A DNA stretch of 64,000 bases from Guyparkeria sp. WRN-7 (GTDB lineage: Bacteria > Pseudomonadota > Gammaproteobacteria > Halothiobacillales > Halothiobacillaceae), in assembly GCF_001641825.1 (NCBI RefSeq), contig NZ_LRFH01000004.1, positions 186,001 to 250,000 on the forward strand, in the 5' to 3' direction. Both the position numbers and the translations under genes were made by a program. Each line of letters starts with the position of its first letter. Within the stretch, counting starts at the first letter, position 1. The notes under the pieces were generated by a model that saw only the letters and a list, made by a program, of their open reading frames with translations, had not been told where the DNA came from and did no database searches. Shown one piece after another: positions 53,791 to 62,826 of the stretch.

Positions 53791-55164
53791 TCAGTCCGGC
53801 TCGATGGCCAGCAGTTCGCGCACGATCGCGTCGACTTCGGGCGTGTCCCAGATGATCCCGGCATTGACCGCATAGTGGATCCGACCGTCCGGGGCGACCA
53901 GGAACGAGGTCGGGAAGGCGAAGGCGCCGTAGCGCTCGGCCACCTCGCCGTCAGGATCGACGGGAATGGGGAAGGACAACTCGAACCCGTGCTCGCGGAC
54001 GAACTCGCGTAGATGCTCAGGCGACTGCTTGAAGGCGATCGCGTAGATCTTCAGCCGGTCCGGGTAACGGCCGGCCAGACGCTCCATCGACGGAATCTCC
54101 TCGACACAGGCCGGGCACCAGGTGGCCCAGAAGTTCACGATCTGCACCCCGTCGAACTCCTCGTCCAGCCCCTGTGCACGACCCGCCAGGTCCGTCAGCT
54201 CGAAGTCGGGCGCGCGCTGCGGCGTCACCCGGGTCAGGCCGGTCTGCTTCTCCAGCGGCTCGCTGCGCGAGTCGTCCAGCGCGAGCGCATCAGCCGGATG
54301 CGGCGCTGCGGCCAGCAACGGGATCGACTCCAGAATCTGCCCGGGCAGCGCCTGAACGGCCGGGGCCGCCTTCGGACTCTCCAGCACCTCGGCCACGCGT
54401 TCGAGCGAATCGGTGTGCGGCTCGGCCATCTCGATGAAGTAGTAGTCCTTGACCTTGGGAACGACGCGCACGAACGTGGCGCTGCCCCCCTGGAGCAGGC
54501 GCTGCCAGAGATTGCCGAGGCGGTTCATGTACACACCCCGCTCGGGCTGGAAGATCATGACCGGCAGGTTGGTCGCATCGACGATGCCGAAGAACTCGGG
54601 CTCGGTCCCCGCCACCGGCGTGCCGCGATAGAGGTTGGGAAACAGCAGCACCGCGCCGGCCAGCGTCGAGGTGTCCTCGACACCCCCCTGCCAGAGCCGC
54701 ATGCCACGCAGGATGGGCACTGCCATGCGATCACTGCCGATGATGGCGATCTCGCGTTGCCCGCCGGCCTGCTCGACGGCATGCCGGATCAACGCCTCGA
54801 CCGCGGCCCCATCGCGCTCGCGGACCACGGTATCGGAGCGGGTAAGGAACAGCGAGTCGAGCACGTCGACCATCCATACGGTGGCCCCGCGACGGGCCAG
54901 GGCGTGGGCAACGCTCCTGGGGCCGGCCATGTCGCCATACTGGTTGGCGACCCACAGTAGCAGCGGCCCATCGGCAGCCGTCCCGCCCTCGGGCTCGATC
55001 ACTGTCACCTCCAGCCGGTCGCCGCCCTCGCCTACCGGCACGCTCAGGTCGGCCGCCGTGGCACCCGCGCTCGCGAGCAACAGACCGACGGCCGACAGCA
55101 GGCCGCACCACCAGCGGCGACTACCCCCTTCCCTGCCGACTTTGCCCTCGTTCTCTGCATGCAT
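53791..55164 (-). CDS. Exported alpha/beta-hydrolase-like domain fused to a TlpA-type thioredoxin
   Basis: 457 residues. A signal peptide (about 20-42; CGLLSAVGLLLASAGATAA) is followed by an alpha/beta-hydrolase-like domain (about 45-270). Its nucleophile elbow reads IIGSDRMAV, so the usual Ser is replaced by Asp or the site is degenerate. Residues about 320-457 are a TlpA/redoxin domain with WCPAC in NFWATWCPACVEEIPSMERL and cis-Pro FAFPTSFLVAPDG. Both domains should be periplasmic. The target of either is unknown. ATG 55164 has GAGGCG upstream; a start at 55191 is possible. Converges with mutM at a 9-base gap and diverges from purC. Confidence 0.75.
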   Translation of the reverse strand: MHAENEGKVGREGGSRRWWCGLLSAVGLLLASAGATAADLSVPVGEGGDRLEVTVIEPEGGTAADGPLLLWVANQYGDMAGPRSVAHALARRGATVWMVDVLDSLFLTRSDTVVRERDGAAVEALIRHAVEQAGGQREIAIIGSDRMAVPILRGMRLWQGGVEDTSTLAGAVLLFPNLYRGTPVAGTEPEFFGIVDATNLPVMIFQPERGVYMNRLGNLWQRLLQGGSATFVRVVPKVKDYYFIEMAEPHTDSLERVAEVLESPKAAPAVQALPGQILESIPLLAAAPHPADALALDDSRSEPLEKQTGLTRVTPQRAPDFELTDLAGRAQGLDEEFDGVQIVNFWATWCPACVEEIPSMERLAGRYPDRLKIYAIAFKQSPEHLREFVREHGFELSFPIPVDPDGEVAERYGAFAFPTSFLVAPDGRIHYAVNAGIIWDTPEVDAIVRELLAIEPD

Positions 55165-55259
55165 CGCGTCACGCCTCGCGCTTTCGTACAATAGCCACCC
55201 GCCCGGGCCGCCACGGCCGGCCGGTCAAATTCCTTAGCATGCTAGCAGTTGAGCGCCCA

Positions 55260-56177
55260 ATGACACACTCGGCCCCCGCCGTCTTCGAGACGCAGATCGA
55301 CGACCTGGAACTGATCCATCGCGGCAAGGTACGCGACCTGTACCGCATCGACGACGAGCGCATGCTGATCGTCACCACCGACCGGGTCTCGGCCTTCGAC
55401 GTGATCCTGCCCACGCCCATCCCCGACAAGGGCCGGGTGCTGACCGAGGTCTCGCGTTTCTGGTTCGAGAAGAGCCGCGATCTGGTGCCCAACCACCTCT
55501 GCGAGGACCAGGACCTCTCCCGCATTGTGGCCGACGCGGAGCAGCGCGCCCAGCTCGAGGGACGCAGCGTGATCGTGCGCAACCTCAAGGCCCTGCCGAT
55601 CGAGGCGGTGGTGCGCGGTTACCTGATCGGTTCGGGCTACAAGGACTACCAGGCCACCGGCGCGGTCTGCGGCATCACCCTGCCCGCCGGCCTGCAACTG
55701 GCCGACAAGCTGCCCGAGGCGATCTACACGCCGGCGACCAAGGCCGACGTCGGTGATCACGACGAGAACATCGACTTCGCCGAGACCGAGCGGCTGATCG
55801 GCCCGGAGATGGCCGCCCAGGTGCGCGACACCGCCATGCGCCTGTATCGCATGGCCGCCGACTATGCGGCCGAGCGCGGCATCATCATCGCCGATACCAA
55901 GTTCGAGTTCGGCCTCGACGAGCAGGGCACGCTGCACCTGATCGACGAGGCGCTAACACCGGACTCCTCGCGCTTCTGGCCGGCCGACGAGTACCGCCCG
56001 GGCATGAGCCCGCCCTCGTTCGACAAGCAGTTCATCCGCGACTGGCTGGAAACGCTCGACTGGGACAAGACCGCCCCGGGACCGGCAATCCCCGACGAGA
56101 TCGTCGCCCAGACCCGCGAACGCTACCTGACCGCCTACCGCCGGCTGACCGGCGAGGACCTGCCGGGCATCGCATGA
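55260..56177 (+). CDS. purC: Phosphoribosylaminoimidazole-succinocarboxamide synthase
   Basis: 305 residues, the longer PurC type. It joins aspartate to CAIR with ATP in purine synthesis. LIHRGKVRDLYRIDDERML near the start, VVRGYLIGSGYKDYQATGAV, LPEAIYTPATKADVGDHDEN and DTKFEFGLDEQG are family segments. ATG 55260 is preferred (GAG six bases before it); ATG 55239 would add seven residues. It overlaps bioD by four bases. Confidence 0.95.
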   Translation: MTHSAPAVFETQIDDLELIHRGKVRDLYRIDDERMLIVTTDRVSAFDVILPTPIPDKGRVLTEVSRFWFEKSRDLVPNHLCEDQDLSRIVADAEQRAQLEGRSVIVRNLKALPIEAVVRGYLIGSGYKDYQATGAVCGITLPAGLQLADKLPEAIYTPATKADVGDHDENIDFAETERLIGPEMAAQVRDTAMRLYRMAADYAAERGIIIADTKFEFGLDEQGTLHLIDEALTPDSSRFWPADEYRPGMSPPSFDKQFIRDWLETLDWDKTAPGPAIPDEIVAQTRERYLTAYRRLTGEDLPGIA

Positions 56178-56884
56178 CGGCACCCGCCCTCGATTCACGC
56201 GGCTGGGTGGTGCTGGCCACCGACACCGGCGTCGGCAAGACGGTGGTTTCCTGCGCGCTCGCCAGACTGCTCCGCGAAAACGGCATCGTGCCGCGGGTAC
56301 GAAAGCCGGTGGAAACCGGCTGCGAGGTGCGCGACGGCGAACGCCAGCCGGCCGACGGCATCGCCCTGCACGAGGCGGCCGGTGGACGCGAGCTGCTCGC
56401 GACCGTCTGCCCGATCCGCTACCTCACCCCGGTCGCCGCCCCCGAGGCCGCCTGGCGCGAGGGTGAGGAACTGCAGTTCGAGCGCGACCTTGCCCCGATC
56501 CTCGACCAGTCGCTCGCCGGCCTGGCCGAGGACGAACGCGTGATCATCGAGAGTGCCGGCGGGCTGCTCTCGCCGCTGGCCGAGGACGCGCTCAACACCC
56601 GCCTGGCGGAACACACCGGCCTGCCGGCGCTGTTGGTCACACCCGACCGGCTCGGCACCCTGTCGAGCACGCTGTCGGCGGTCGAATCCCTGCAACGCCG
56701 TGGTATCAGCGTGGCCGCAATCATCCTCAACCGCCGGCCGCAGGACCCCAGCGACGCCGATACGCCGGACAACCACCGCTCGCTTACCGAGTGGCTGCCG
56801 CGGCTGGTCGACGAACCGCCACCGGTCCTCCGCTTCGAAACCGATCCACGGCACCTCACGCCGCTCCTCGACCAGAACGGTTGA
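56174..56884 (+). CDS. bioD: Dethiobiotin synthetase
   Basis: 236 residues. BioD closes the ureido ring of dethiobiotin with ATP and CO2. The P-loop is ATDTGVGKTVVSCAL; the Lys/Thr segment RKPVETGCEV and the VIIESAGGLLSPL motif follow. The ATG overlaps the purC stop (ATGA), so the genes are coupled, an unusual pairing. Other bio genes are absent. It ends at a bidirectional terminator. Confidence 0.93.
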   Translation: MTAPALDSRGWVVLATDTGVGKTVVSCALARLLRENGIVPRVRKPVETGCEVRDGERQPADGIALHEAAGGRELLATVCPIRYLTPVAAPEAAWREGEELQFERDLAPILDQSLAGLAEDERVIIESAGGLLSPLAEDALNTRLAEHTGLPALLVTPDRLGTLSSTLSAVESLQRRGISVAAIILNRRPQDPSDADTPDNHRSLTEWLPRLVDEPPPVLRFETDPRHLTPLLDQNG

Positions 56885-56895
56885 GCGATCCAAAG

Positions 56896-56925
56896 AAAAG
56901 GCCGCGTCTGCAGACGCGGCCTTTT
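56896..56925. terminator. Bidirectional rho-independent terminator
   Basis: A perfect 30-base palindrome centred on CTGCAG: stem AAAAGGCCGCGTCTG and its complement, ending TTTTCGTTT. Lies between convergent bioD and the universal stress protein gene. Confidence 0.93.
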
Positions 56926-56951
56926 CGTTTCGGACGAGACCATTATCCGGC

Positions 56952-57830
56952 TCAGCGCACCACCAGCAGCGGCACGTTGGCCTTCATGATCATCTTGGTG
57001 GTGGTACTGCCCAGGACGAGATAACGGATCGGGCTGTGGCCGTAGGCGCCCATCGCAAGCAGGTCGATGCCCTTCTCGTCGATGTAGTCGGAAACCGCCT
57101 GGTCGACCTTGCCCTGACGAATCGCCACCTGCGTGTCGAAGCCGGCCTTCTGCAGACGCGTGTTGGCCACCTGAAGCTTGTCCCAATGGGCCTGCTTTTC
57201 CTCGCCGACCATCAGGATGTGCACCGGCAGACCCTGCAGCAGCGGCGTACGCGCTGCCATCTCGACCAGCTTGTAGGCCGTTGGGCTGCCGTCGTAGGCG
57301 ATCAGGAAGCTCTCGGGGCGCTTGAACTCGAGCGGGGTGACCAGTGTCGGCTTGTGGATCATCGACAGAATGCCGGCCAGGTGGCTACCCACATGCATGG
57401 CCACGGCATCGCCTTCCTTGCCCTGCTTGCCGAGCACCAGCATCTCCATGCTTTCCTCGAGGTCGAGGATCACCTGGGTGATGTCGCCGTTGCGCAGCAG
57501 TTCGTCGGGCGATTCGAAGCCGCGATCACGCGCCCGGGAGAGCACATCGGCCAGCAGTGCCCGGCCGCGCTCGCGCTCGAGGCGACCGCGCTTTTCCTCG
57601 AGCTCGACCATTTCCTGGAGCAGCTTCTCGCGGCCGCCGAGGGTCATGTTGCCGGAGAGGTCGGTCTTGCTCGGGGCGTGCGGGTTGCTGATCGCGTGGA
57701 GAAAGGTCAGCGGAGCGGACAGCGCACCGGCTGCCCAGACGGCATAGTCAGTGACCGCCTCGGACGAGCGCGAGCCGTCGACGCAGGCCAGTACCGGTTC
57801 CTTCTTCTCGGTCATGTTCTCGTTTCCCAT
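56952..57830 (-). CDS. Universal stress protein with two UspA domains
   Basis: 292 residues made of two UspA folds (about 10-150 and 165-292). The ATP-binding Gly pattern is complete in both: VLGKQGKEGDAVAMHVGSH in the first and MGAYGHSPIRYLVLGSTT in the second. Tandem UspE-type proteins are cytoplasmic stress factors. It starts one base after the sulP stop and surely shares its transcript, suggesting it modulates that transporter. Start ATG 57830 or 57815 (MTEKKEPVLA); both have only weak ribosome-binding sites. Confidence 0.88.
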   Translation of the reverse strand: MGNENMTEKKEPVLACVDGSRSSEAVTDYAVWAAGALSAPLTFLHAISNPHAPSKTDLSGNMTLGGREKLLQEMVELEEKRGRLERERGRALLADVLSRARDRGFESPDELLRNGDITQVILDLEESMEMLVLGKQGKEGDAVAMHVGSHLAGILSMIHKPTLVTPLEFKRPESFLIAYDGSPTAYKLVEMAARTPLLQGLPVHILMVGEEKQAHWDKLQVANTRLQKAGFDTQVAIRQGKVDQAVSDYIDEKGIDLLAMGAYGHSPIRYLVLGSTTTKMIMKANVPLLVVR

Positions 57831-57831
57831 G

Positions 57832-59322
57832 TCATTGGCCCATCAGCTTTTCGGCGGCGTCCGGCTTGTCGTGGACCCCGTGCTTGTCGACGATCGTGGC
57901 GGTGGCCTGGTTCATGCCGATCACCTCGACCTCGATACCCTCGCGGCGGAAGTCGACCACGACCTTGTCCAGCGCCCGCACGGCAGTGATGTCCCAGAAG
58001 TGCGCGCGGGTCAGGTCGATAGTCACCTTATCCACGTCGTCCTTGAAATCAAACGTGTCGAGGAACTTCTCGCTGGAGGCGAAGAATACCTGACCGACCA
58101 CGGCATAGATGCGGTGGCGCGGGTTGTCCGGATCCTCGGACAGCGTCGAGGAGACATGCATGTACTGGCCGACCTTGTTGGCGAAGAACATCGCCGCCAG
58201 CAGCACGCCGGTCAACACGCCGTAGGCCAGGTTGTGCGTGGCGATGGTCACGATCACCGTCATCACCATCACGATGTTGGTGCTCAGCGGCAGCTGCTTG
58301 AGATCCCGGATCGACCCCCAGCTGAACGTGCCGATCGAGACCATGATCATCACCGCCACCAGTGCGGCCATCGGAATGAGCGTCAGCACCGGGGCGAGGA
58401 ATACCACCAGGATCAGCAGGAACACACCGGCAACCAGCGAGGACAGACGCGTCCGACCACCCGACTTGATGTTGATCACCGACTGGCCAATCATCGCGCA
58501 GCCAGCCATGCCGCCCATCGAGCCGGAGACGATGTTGGCAATGCCTTGGCCCTTGCACTCGCGCGCCTTGTTGGTGCGGGTGTCGGTCAGGCCGTCGATG
58601 ACGTTCTGCGTCATCAGCGATTCGAGCAGGCCGACCACGGCGATCGCCACCGAGTACGGCAGGATGATCATCAGCGTCTCGAGGTTGAGCGGAATGTCCG
58701 GCAGGAAGAACACCGGCAGGGTATCCGGCATTTCGCCCATGTCGCCGACGGTGCGTACGTCGAGGTTCATGAACCAGGCAACCAGCGTGAGCACCACGAT
58801 GGTCACCAGCGGCGACGGAACCACGTTGGTGAGTTTCGGCAGACCGTAGATGATCGCGAGACCCGCCGCGGTCAGCGCGTAGACGTGCCAGGTGACGTTG
58901 GTCAGCTCGGGCAACTGCGCCATGAAGATCAGGATGGCCAGCGCGTTGACGAAGCCGGTCATCACCGAATTCGAGATGAATCGCATCAACCGGTCGAGGC
59001 GCACGTAACCGGCGGCGATCTGCAATACGCCGGCGAGTATCGAGGCGGCAAGCAGGTACTCGAGACCATGGTCCTTGACCAGGGTGATCATCAGCAGTGC
59101 CGTCGAGGCGGTCGCCGCCGAGATCATGCCCGGCCGACCGCCGGTGAAGGCGATCACCACCGCGATGGCGAACGAGGCGTACAGACCGACTTTGGGGTCG
59201 ACCCCGGCGATGATCGAGAAGGCAATTGCCTCCGGGATCAGGGCCAGGGCCACCACCAGCCCGGAGAGCACGTCCCCGCGCATGTTGGAAAACCATTCCT
59301 GCTTGATGCGATACCAGTTCAT
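57832..59322 (-). CDS. SulP-family anion transporter with STAS domain
   Basis: 496 residues. About 12 membrane segments with the SulP signature region ([61 protein letters not shown]). The C-terminal STAS domain is short (about 395-490; [21 protein letters not shown]). SulP members move sulfate, bicarbonate or other anions with Na+ or H+. In several sulfur-oxidising autotrophs SulP proteins act in inorganic carbon uptake, so bicarbonate is a fair alternative to sulfate; the sequence cannot decide. The universal stress protein gene follows directly. Confidence 0.88.
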   Translation of the reverse strand: MNWYRIKQEWFSNMRGDVLSGLVVALALIPEAIAFSIIAGVDPKVGLYASFAIAVVIAFTGGRPGMISAATASTALLMITLVKDHGLEYLLAASILAGVLQIAAGYVRLDRLMRFISNSVMTGFVNALAILIFMAQLPELTNVTWHVYALTAAGLAIIYGLPKLTNVVPSPLVTIVVLTLVAWFMNLDVRTVGDMGEMPDTLPVFFLPDIPLNLETLMIILPYSVAIAVVGLLESLMTQNVIDGLTDTRTNKARECKGQGIANIVSGSMGGMAGCAMIGQSVINIKSGGRTRLSSLVAGVFLLILVVFLAPVLTLIPMAALVAVMIMVSIGTFSWGSIRDLKQLPLSTNIVMVMTVIVTIATHNLAYGVLTGVLLAAMFFANKVGQYMHVSSTLSEDPDNPRHRIYAVVGQVFFASSEKFLDTFDFKDDVDKVTIDLTRAHFWDITAVRALDKVVVDFRREGIEVEVIGMNQATATIVDKHGVHDKPDAAEKLMGQ

Positions 59323-59522
59323 CGTGTGTCTCTGTCGGGAGATTGCTTGTTGCCGGGGATCGGAATGCAGGCGTCACGCGCCTCGATCTTGGCCGCAGCG
59401 CCACGCGCACGAACCCCGCCGCCGGGCACGGCGCGCGACGACGCTCCGTGAGCGAACGCATTTGGGTGACGGATACGGCCGACCGCGTCGGGTAATGGCC
59501 CGCGAGGTGACCAGAACGCGAA

Positions 59523-59546
59523 CGCGGCCCGGCAAACCGGGCCGCG
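59523..59546. terminator. Ten-base perfect stem-loop between the exporter gene and sulP
   Basis: CGCGGCCCGG/CCGGGCCGCG with loop CAAA. It lies about 50 bases after the exporter stop. The minus-strand continuation is TTCGCGTTC, not a full U-tract, so it may be a weak terminator or a 3'-end stabiliser. Confidence 0.6.
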
Positions 59547-59596
59547 ACTCTACCAGATCAGCATGTTGCCTTCACCCGCCGGTCGACGGGCGCTCA

Positions 59597-61435
59597 TCAG
59601 AATCGGCGCACCAACGACCAGTTGATCGCATAGGCGTCGTAGCGGCCGGTCGTCTGTGAGCGGTCGCTGTACGACAGGCTCAGGCGGCTGTACCAGTCAC
59701 GGTAGATGCCGTTGACCAGTTCCAGGGAAACATCGGTGCCGAACTTGTAGTCCGGGAGCGATTCGTCCGTGTGCCAGCCGGGACTGACACTGAGGCTCAG
59801 GCCGTCGTCATCGGAAAACTTCCAGTAGCCCACCGCGGTGAGGGCAAAGCGACGATAGTTCTCCGGGTCGTAGTAACCGTTGGCCAGATCCTCGTCGTAG
59901 TCCTGCCAGTGGGCCGAAACGCCGAGATCCAGATTGAACCGTTCGGTTCGGAGCATCGCCCGGTAGGGATTGACGTAGAGCTCGTTGCGGCGGTTTCCGT
60001 CACTCAAGCGGCCATGAGCCAGCTCGGCATTGACGAAGTGTCGCAGCGTCGGCTGCCAATGAATGCGGGCGCGATGATCGCGCATCGTGATGCCAAGCGA
60101 GGCGGACCGCGGCGAGATATCCCAGACGCGACGGGTGGCCAACAGGTTCACCCAGAGATTGTCGAGCGGCCGCAGATCGGCATACAGGCCGTAGAGGCTG
60201 TGATCGCCCCCACCGCCGTCAATGCTTGCCGCACCGACCTCACCACCGATCTCGAGCAGCGGGTTGAAACGGTGGCGCGCACCGACCCAGCCCTGCTCGA
60301 TGTCGATCGACGTGTCGCCCTCGACGCCGACATAGGGACTGCCGGCCTTGGCACGCAGGTCGCGATGTTCGAGCCGGCCGTAGAGATAGGTTTCGGGAGT
60401 CAGCGACCAGCGACCCTTGACCGCGAAGCGGCGCAGACTGATGTCGTCGGCGTCGTCGCGCCAACCGGCCTCGATACCGACGTTCGAGCGCAGGAAGGCA
60501 TGCGTGGCTCGGATCGCATCCAGCGTGTCCTTCGATTCCGGTCGCAGGCGCTTCAATGGCTCGAGCGAGGCGATCGCCTCGCTGTGACGTTTCTCGCCAC
60601 GCAGGATCAGCATGCGGGTGTAAAGGTGTTCGTAGTTGTCCCGCTCCGCCGCGAGCAACTCGTCGTTGAGCGGCCGGGCCTGACTGGGCCGATGCGCCCA
60701 GGCGAGCAGCCGCGCACTGCGGGCTGCCCACTCCTCATCCTCGCCATGGACTTCGCGATAATGGGCCAGCGCGTCGGCACCACCAGCATAGTCGCCGCGC
60801 CATGTCTGAATGGTGGCGTAGTCCAGCAGTGCCTCGGCATCATCGGGATGCGCCTCAAGATAGTCCCGATACAGGGCGACGGACTCGTCGAGTTCGCCAG
60901 CCCCACCCAGTGCCCGGGCATAGGCCTTGAGGTCGCCCGACTCGCCGGTGATCTGGTGAATGCGCTCGCGCATGGACACCACGAGCAGACTGTCGCCCGC
61001 CCAGTTGGCCTGCTGGGCACAGGTGCGCAGCACCGAGACATCATCCGGTCGAATTTCTGCGGCAGCCTGACAATGGACTAGCGCACGATTCGGCTTGCCG
61101 GCCTCGGCCCAGGCAGCGCTGGCCGCCAGGTGCAGATCGGCATCGTTCGGCTCGGTCTCGACCGCCCGGTCAAGCGCCTCCGCAGCGGCAACCGGCTGAC
61201 CGTCACTCGCCAGCACGTCAGCCAGGCGCCGCCACAGATCCGTGCGTTCGGGGTCGGCCTCGAGAGCCTCCCGATAGACCCTTGCGGCGGTCTTCCAGTC
61301 CTGCTGCATTTCCGCGGCCACGGCCGCTTCGGGAACCGCCTGGGCAAAGGCCGGCGGGACGAAGGCAGTCGCGGCCATCAGTGCCAGGGCACTGGCCGAC
61401 ATGCCGCGAAGGGGAAAACGTGTCATTTGCGCCAT
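59597..61435 (-). CDS. TPR plus outer-membrane beta-barrel protein, predicted polysaccharide exporter (PgaA/BcsC-like)
   Basis: 612 residues. A signal peptide (about 4-31; [19 protein letters not shown]) precedes TPR repeats (about 40-340), with lines such as [20 protein letters not shown] and [20 protein letters not shown]. The C-terminal about 265 residues alternate polar and hydrophobic with many aromatics and end WSLVRRF, as in outer-membrane barrels. This is the layout of PgaA and other exopolysaccharide porins. ATG 61435 is preferred (GGGGAA six bases before it) over ATG 61426; it overlaps the glycosyltransferase gene by 13 bases, so translation is coupled. The polymer is unknown. Confidence 0.8.
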   Translation of the reverse strand: MAQMTRFPLRGMSASALALMAATAFVPPAFAQAVPEAAVAAEMQQDWKTAARVYREALEADPERTDLWRRLADVLASDGQPVAAAEALDRAVETEPNDADLHLAASAAWAEAGKPNRALVHCQAAAEIRPDDVSVLRTCAQQANWAGDSLLVVSMRERIHQITGESGDLKAYARALGGAGELDESVALYRDYLEAHPDDAEALLDYATIQTWRGDYAGGADALAHYREVHGEDEEWAARSARLLAWAHRPSQARPLNDELLAAERDNYEHLYTRMLILRGEKRHSEAIASLEPLKRLRPESKDTLDAIRATHAFLRSNVGIEAGWRDDADDISLRRFAVKGRWSLTPETYLYGRLEHRDLRAKAGSPYVGVEGDTSIDIEQGWVGARHRFNPLLEIGGEVGAASIDGGGGDHSLYGLYADLRPLDNLWVNLLATRRVWDISPRSASLGITMRDHRARIHWQPTLRHFVNAELAHGRLSDGNRRNELYVNPYRAMLRTERFNLDLGVSAHWQDYDEDLANGYYDPENYRRFALTAVGYWKFSDDDGLSLSVSPGWHTDESLPDYKFGTDVSLELVNGIYRDWYSRLSLSYSDRSQTTGRYDAYAINWSLVRRF

Positions 61436-62817
61436 TTTCTGTTCCCCGTAATCCAGAGATCCGTGGCAAAGCGTCCGATGGTCACCAGGTCGTACAGCAG
61501 ACTCGCGTAGCGGATCGGAGTCATCAGGATGCCCTGCACCAAGGCCTTGAAGCGCCGCCCCTCGGACACGGCGGTGAGAATACCCACCGAGATCAGCATC
61601 TCCGCGATCAGGGTAACGACCAAGGGTTCCCACAACTGCAGGATGATCATGACCAACAGGGCCGTCGGGAAGGCGATCTTCTCGAAGGCTGCCATGAACG
61701 GGATCCAGCCGGCTGGGCGACCCTCCCGCTGGGTATGGCCAACACCGAACGGCTGCCGGTAGGCTTCCCGAACCTTGCGCCGGGCGGTCACTTCCTTGAT
61801 CGCCGGATCGTGCTTTTCCCGGTAGCGGTGCCGCATCCGTCGCAGCACCTTGAAGGGGCTGCCGAGCAAACCGTCGAAGTAGTAGCAGCTCTGCAGGAAC
61901 GACGAGGACCACATGTAGATCTGCCGCGGCAGGTTGCGCATTTCGGGTTCCATCGAATGCGCGGTGACATCCTGCAGCTGGATGTTGCGGTAGCCCTCGT
62001 TCATCAGGGCGAAACCGATGAAGATGTCCTCGGAATTGGTCAGGTCGTCACCCATCACCGGCTCGTACTTGTCGAACAGGTCCTTGATGTACTTACGGCG
62101 ATAGGCGACCGCGCAGCCCACCGGGTTGGTGATACTGCCGAAGAACTTCATCTGGCCGACGTAGACGAACCGCTGCAGGAAGGTGTAGAGCTGCTGCCGG
62201 TACACGGCCGTGAGGTTGCGGTTGAGTCGATGCCACCAGTTGCCCTGCGGTTGGTGGAGATCGGCCTCCTCGTGCGACTTCAGAAAGGCATCGATTGCCG
62301 GCTCGCTGATTCGCCGACGGCGATCCTTCTCGCGGGTCGGCATGATCACGCCGCAGGCGCTGGCAATGCCGGCACCCTGGTAGAGCTCCTCGACCGTGCG
62401 GGCAATGTAATGGTCCGAGTCGAGATAGGTGTCGCCGTCGAGGATGAACTCGACATCGGCGTCGTACTCACGCGACTGGCGCTTGATCGTTGGTGTCTTG
62501 CCGATGGGGTGATCCCGCTGGATCACCGTCAACGGCATGTCATGCTGCTCGGCGAAGGCCCGCGCGTACTCGATGGTCCGGTCGCTGCTGCCGTCGTCGA
62601 CGAGGATGATGTTGCGTGGCTGCTTGGTCTGCCGCCGCACCGACTCGAGCGCCAGCACCACGTTGGCCTGTTCGTTGAGCGCCGGAATGACGACGTCGAC
62701 GACCGCGTCATGCCAGTCCTCGGCGGGGTTGGGGTCTGTCTTGTCCGGTCCGTGCATCAGCCCGATGATGCTGAGCACGGCGCTCGGACTCAGGACGAAA
62801 TAGGGGGTGGTTGCCAT
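61423..62817 (-). CDS. Membrane family 2 glycosyltransferase, predicted polysaccharide synthase
   Basis: 464 residues. The GT2 domain (about 38-300) shows the nucleotide-binding VVIPALNEQANVVLALES and VDDGSSDRTIEYA, DGDTYLDSDH as the DXD-like metal site, and the acceptor-site NSEDIFIGF. A motif RQIYMWSSSF stands in the place of the usual Q/RxxRW. C-terminal hydrophobic segments (AFPTALLVMIILQLWEPLVV, TLIAEMLISVGILTAV) anchor it, and one weaker helix is at the N-terminus. It looks like a PgaC/NodC-type synthase. It starts after the epimerase stop with GGAGG four bases before ATG. Confidence 0.85.
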   Translation of the reverse strand: MATTPYFVLSPSAVLSIIGLMHGPDKTDPNPAEDWHDAVVDVVIPALNEQANVVLALESVRRQTKQPRNIILVDDGSSDRTIEYARAFAEQHDMPLTVIQRDHPIGKTPTIKRQSREYDADVEFILDGDTYLDSDHYIARTVEELYQGAGIASACGVIMPTREKDRRRRISEPAIDAFLKSHEEADLHQPQGNWWHRLNRNLTAVYRQQLYTFLQRFVYVGQMKFFGSITNPVGCAVAYRRKYIKDLFDKYEPVMGDDLTNSEDIFIGFALMNEGYRNIQLQDVTAHSMEPEMRNLPRQIYMWSSSFLQSCYYFDGLLGSPFKVLRRMRHRYREKHDPAIKEVTARRKVREAYRQPFGVGHTQREGRPAGWIPFMAAFEKIAFPTALLVMIILQLWEPLVVTLIAEMLISVGILTAVSEGRRFKALVQGILMTPIRYASLLYDLVTIGRFATDLWITGNRKWRK

Positions 62818-62826
62818 GCGCCCTCC

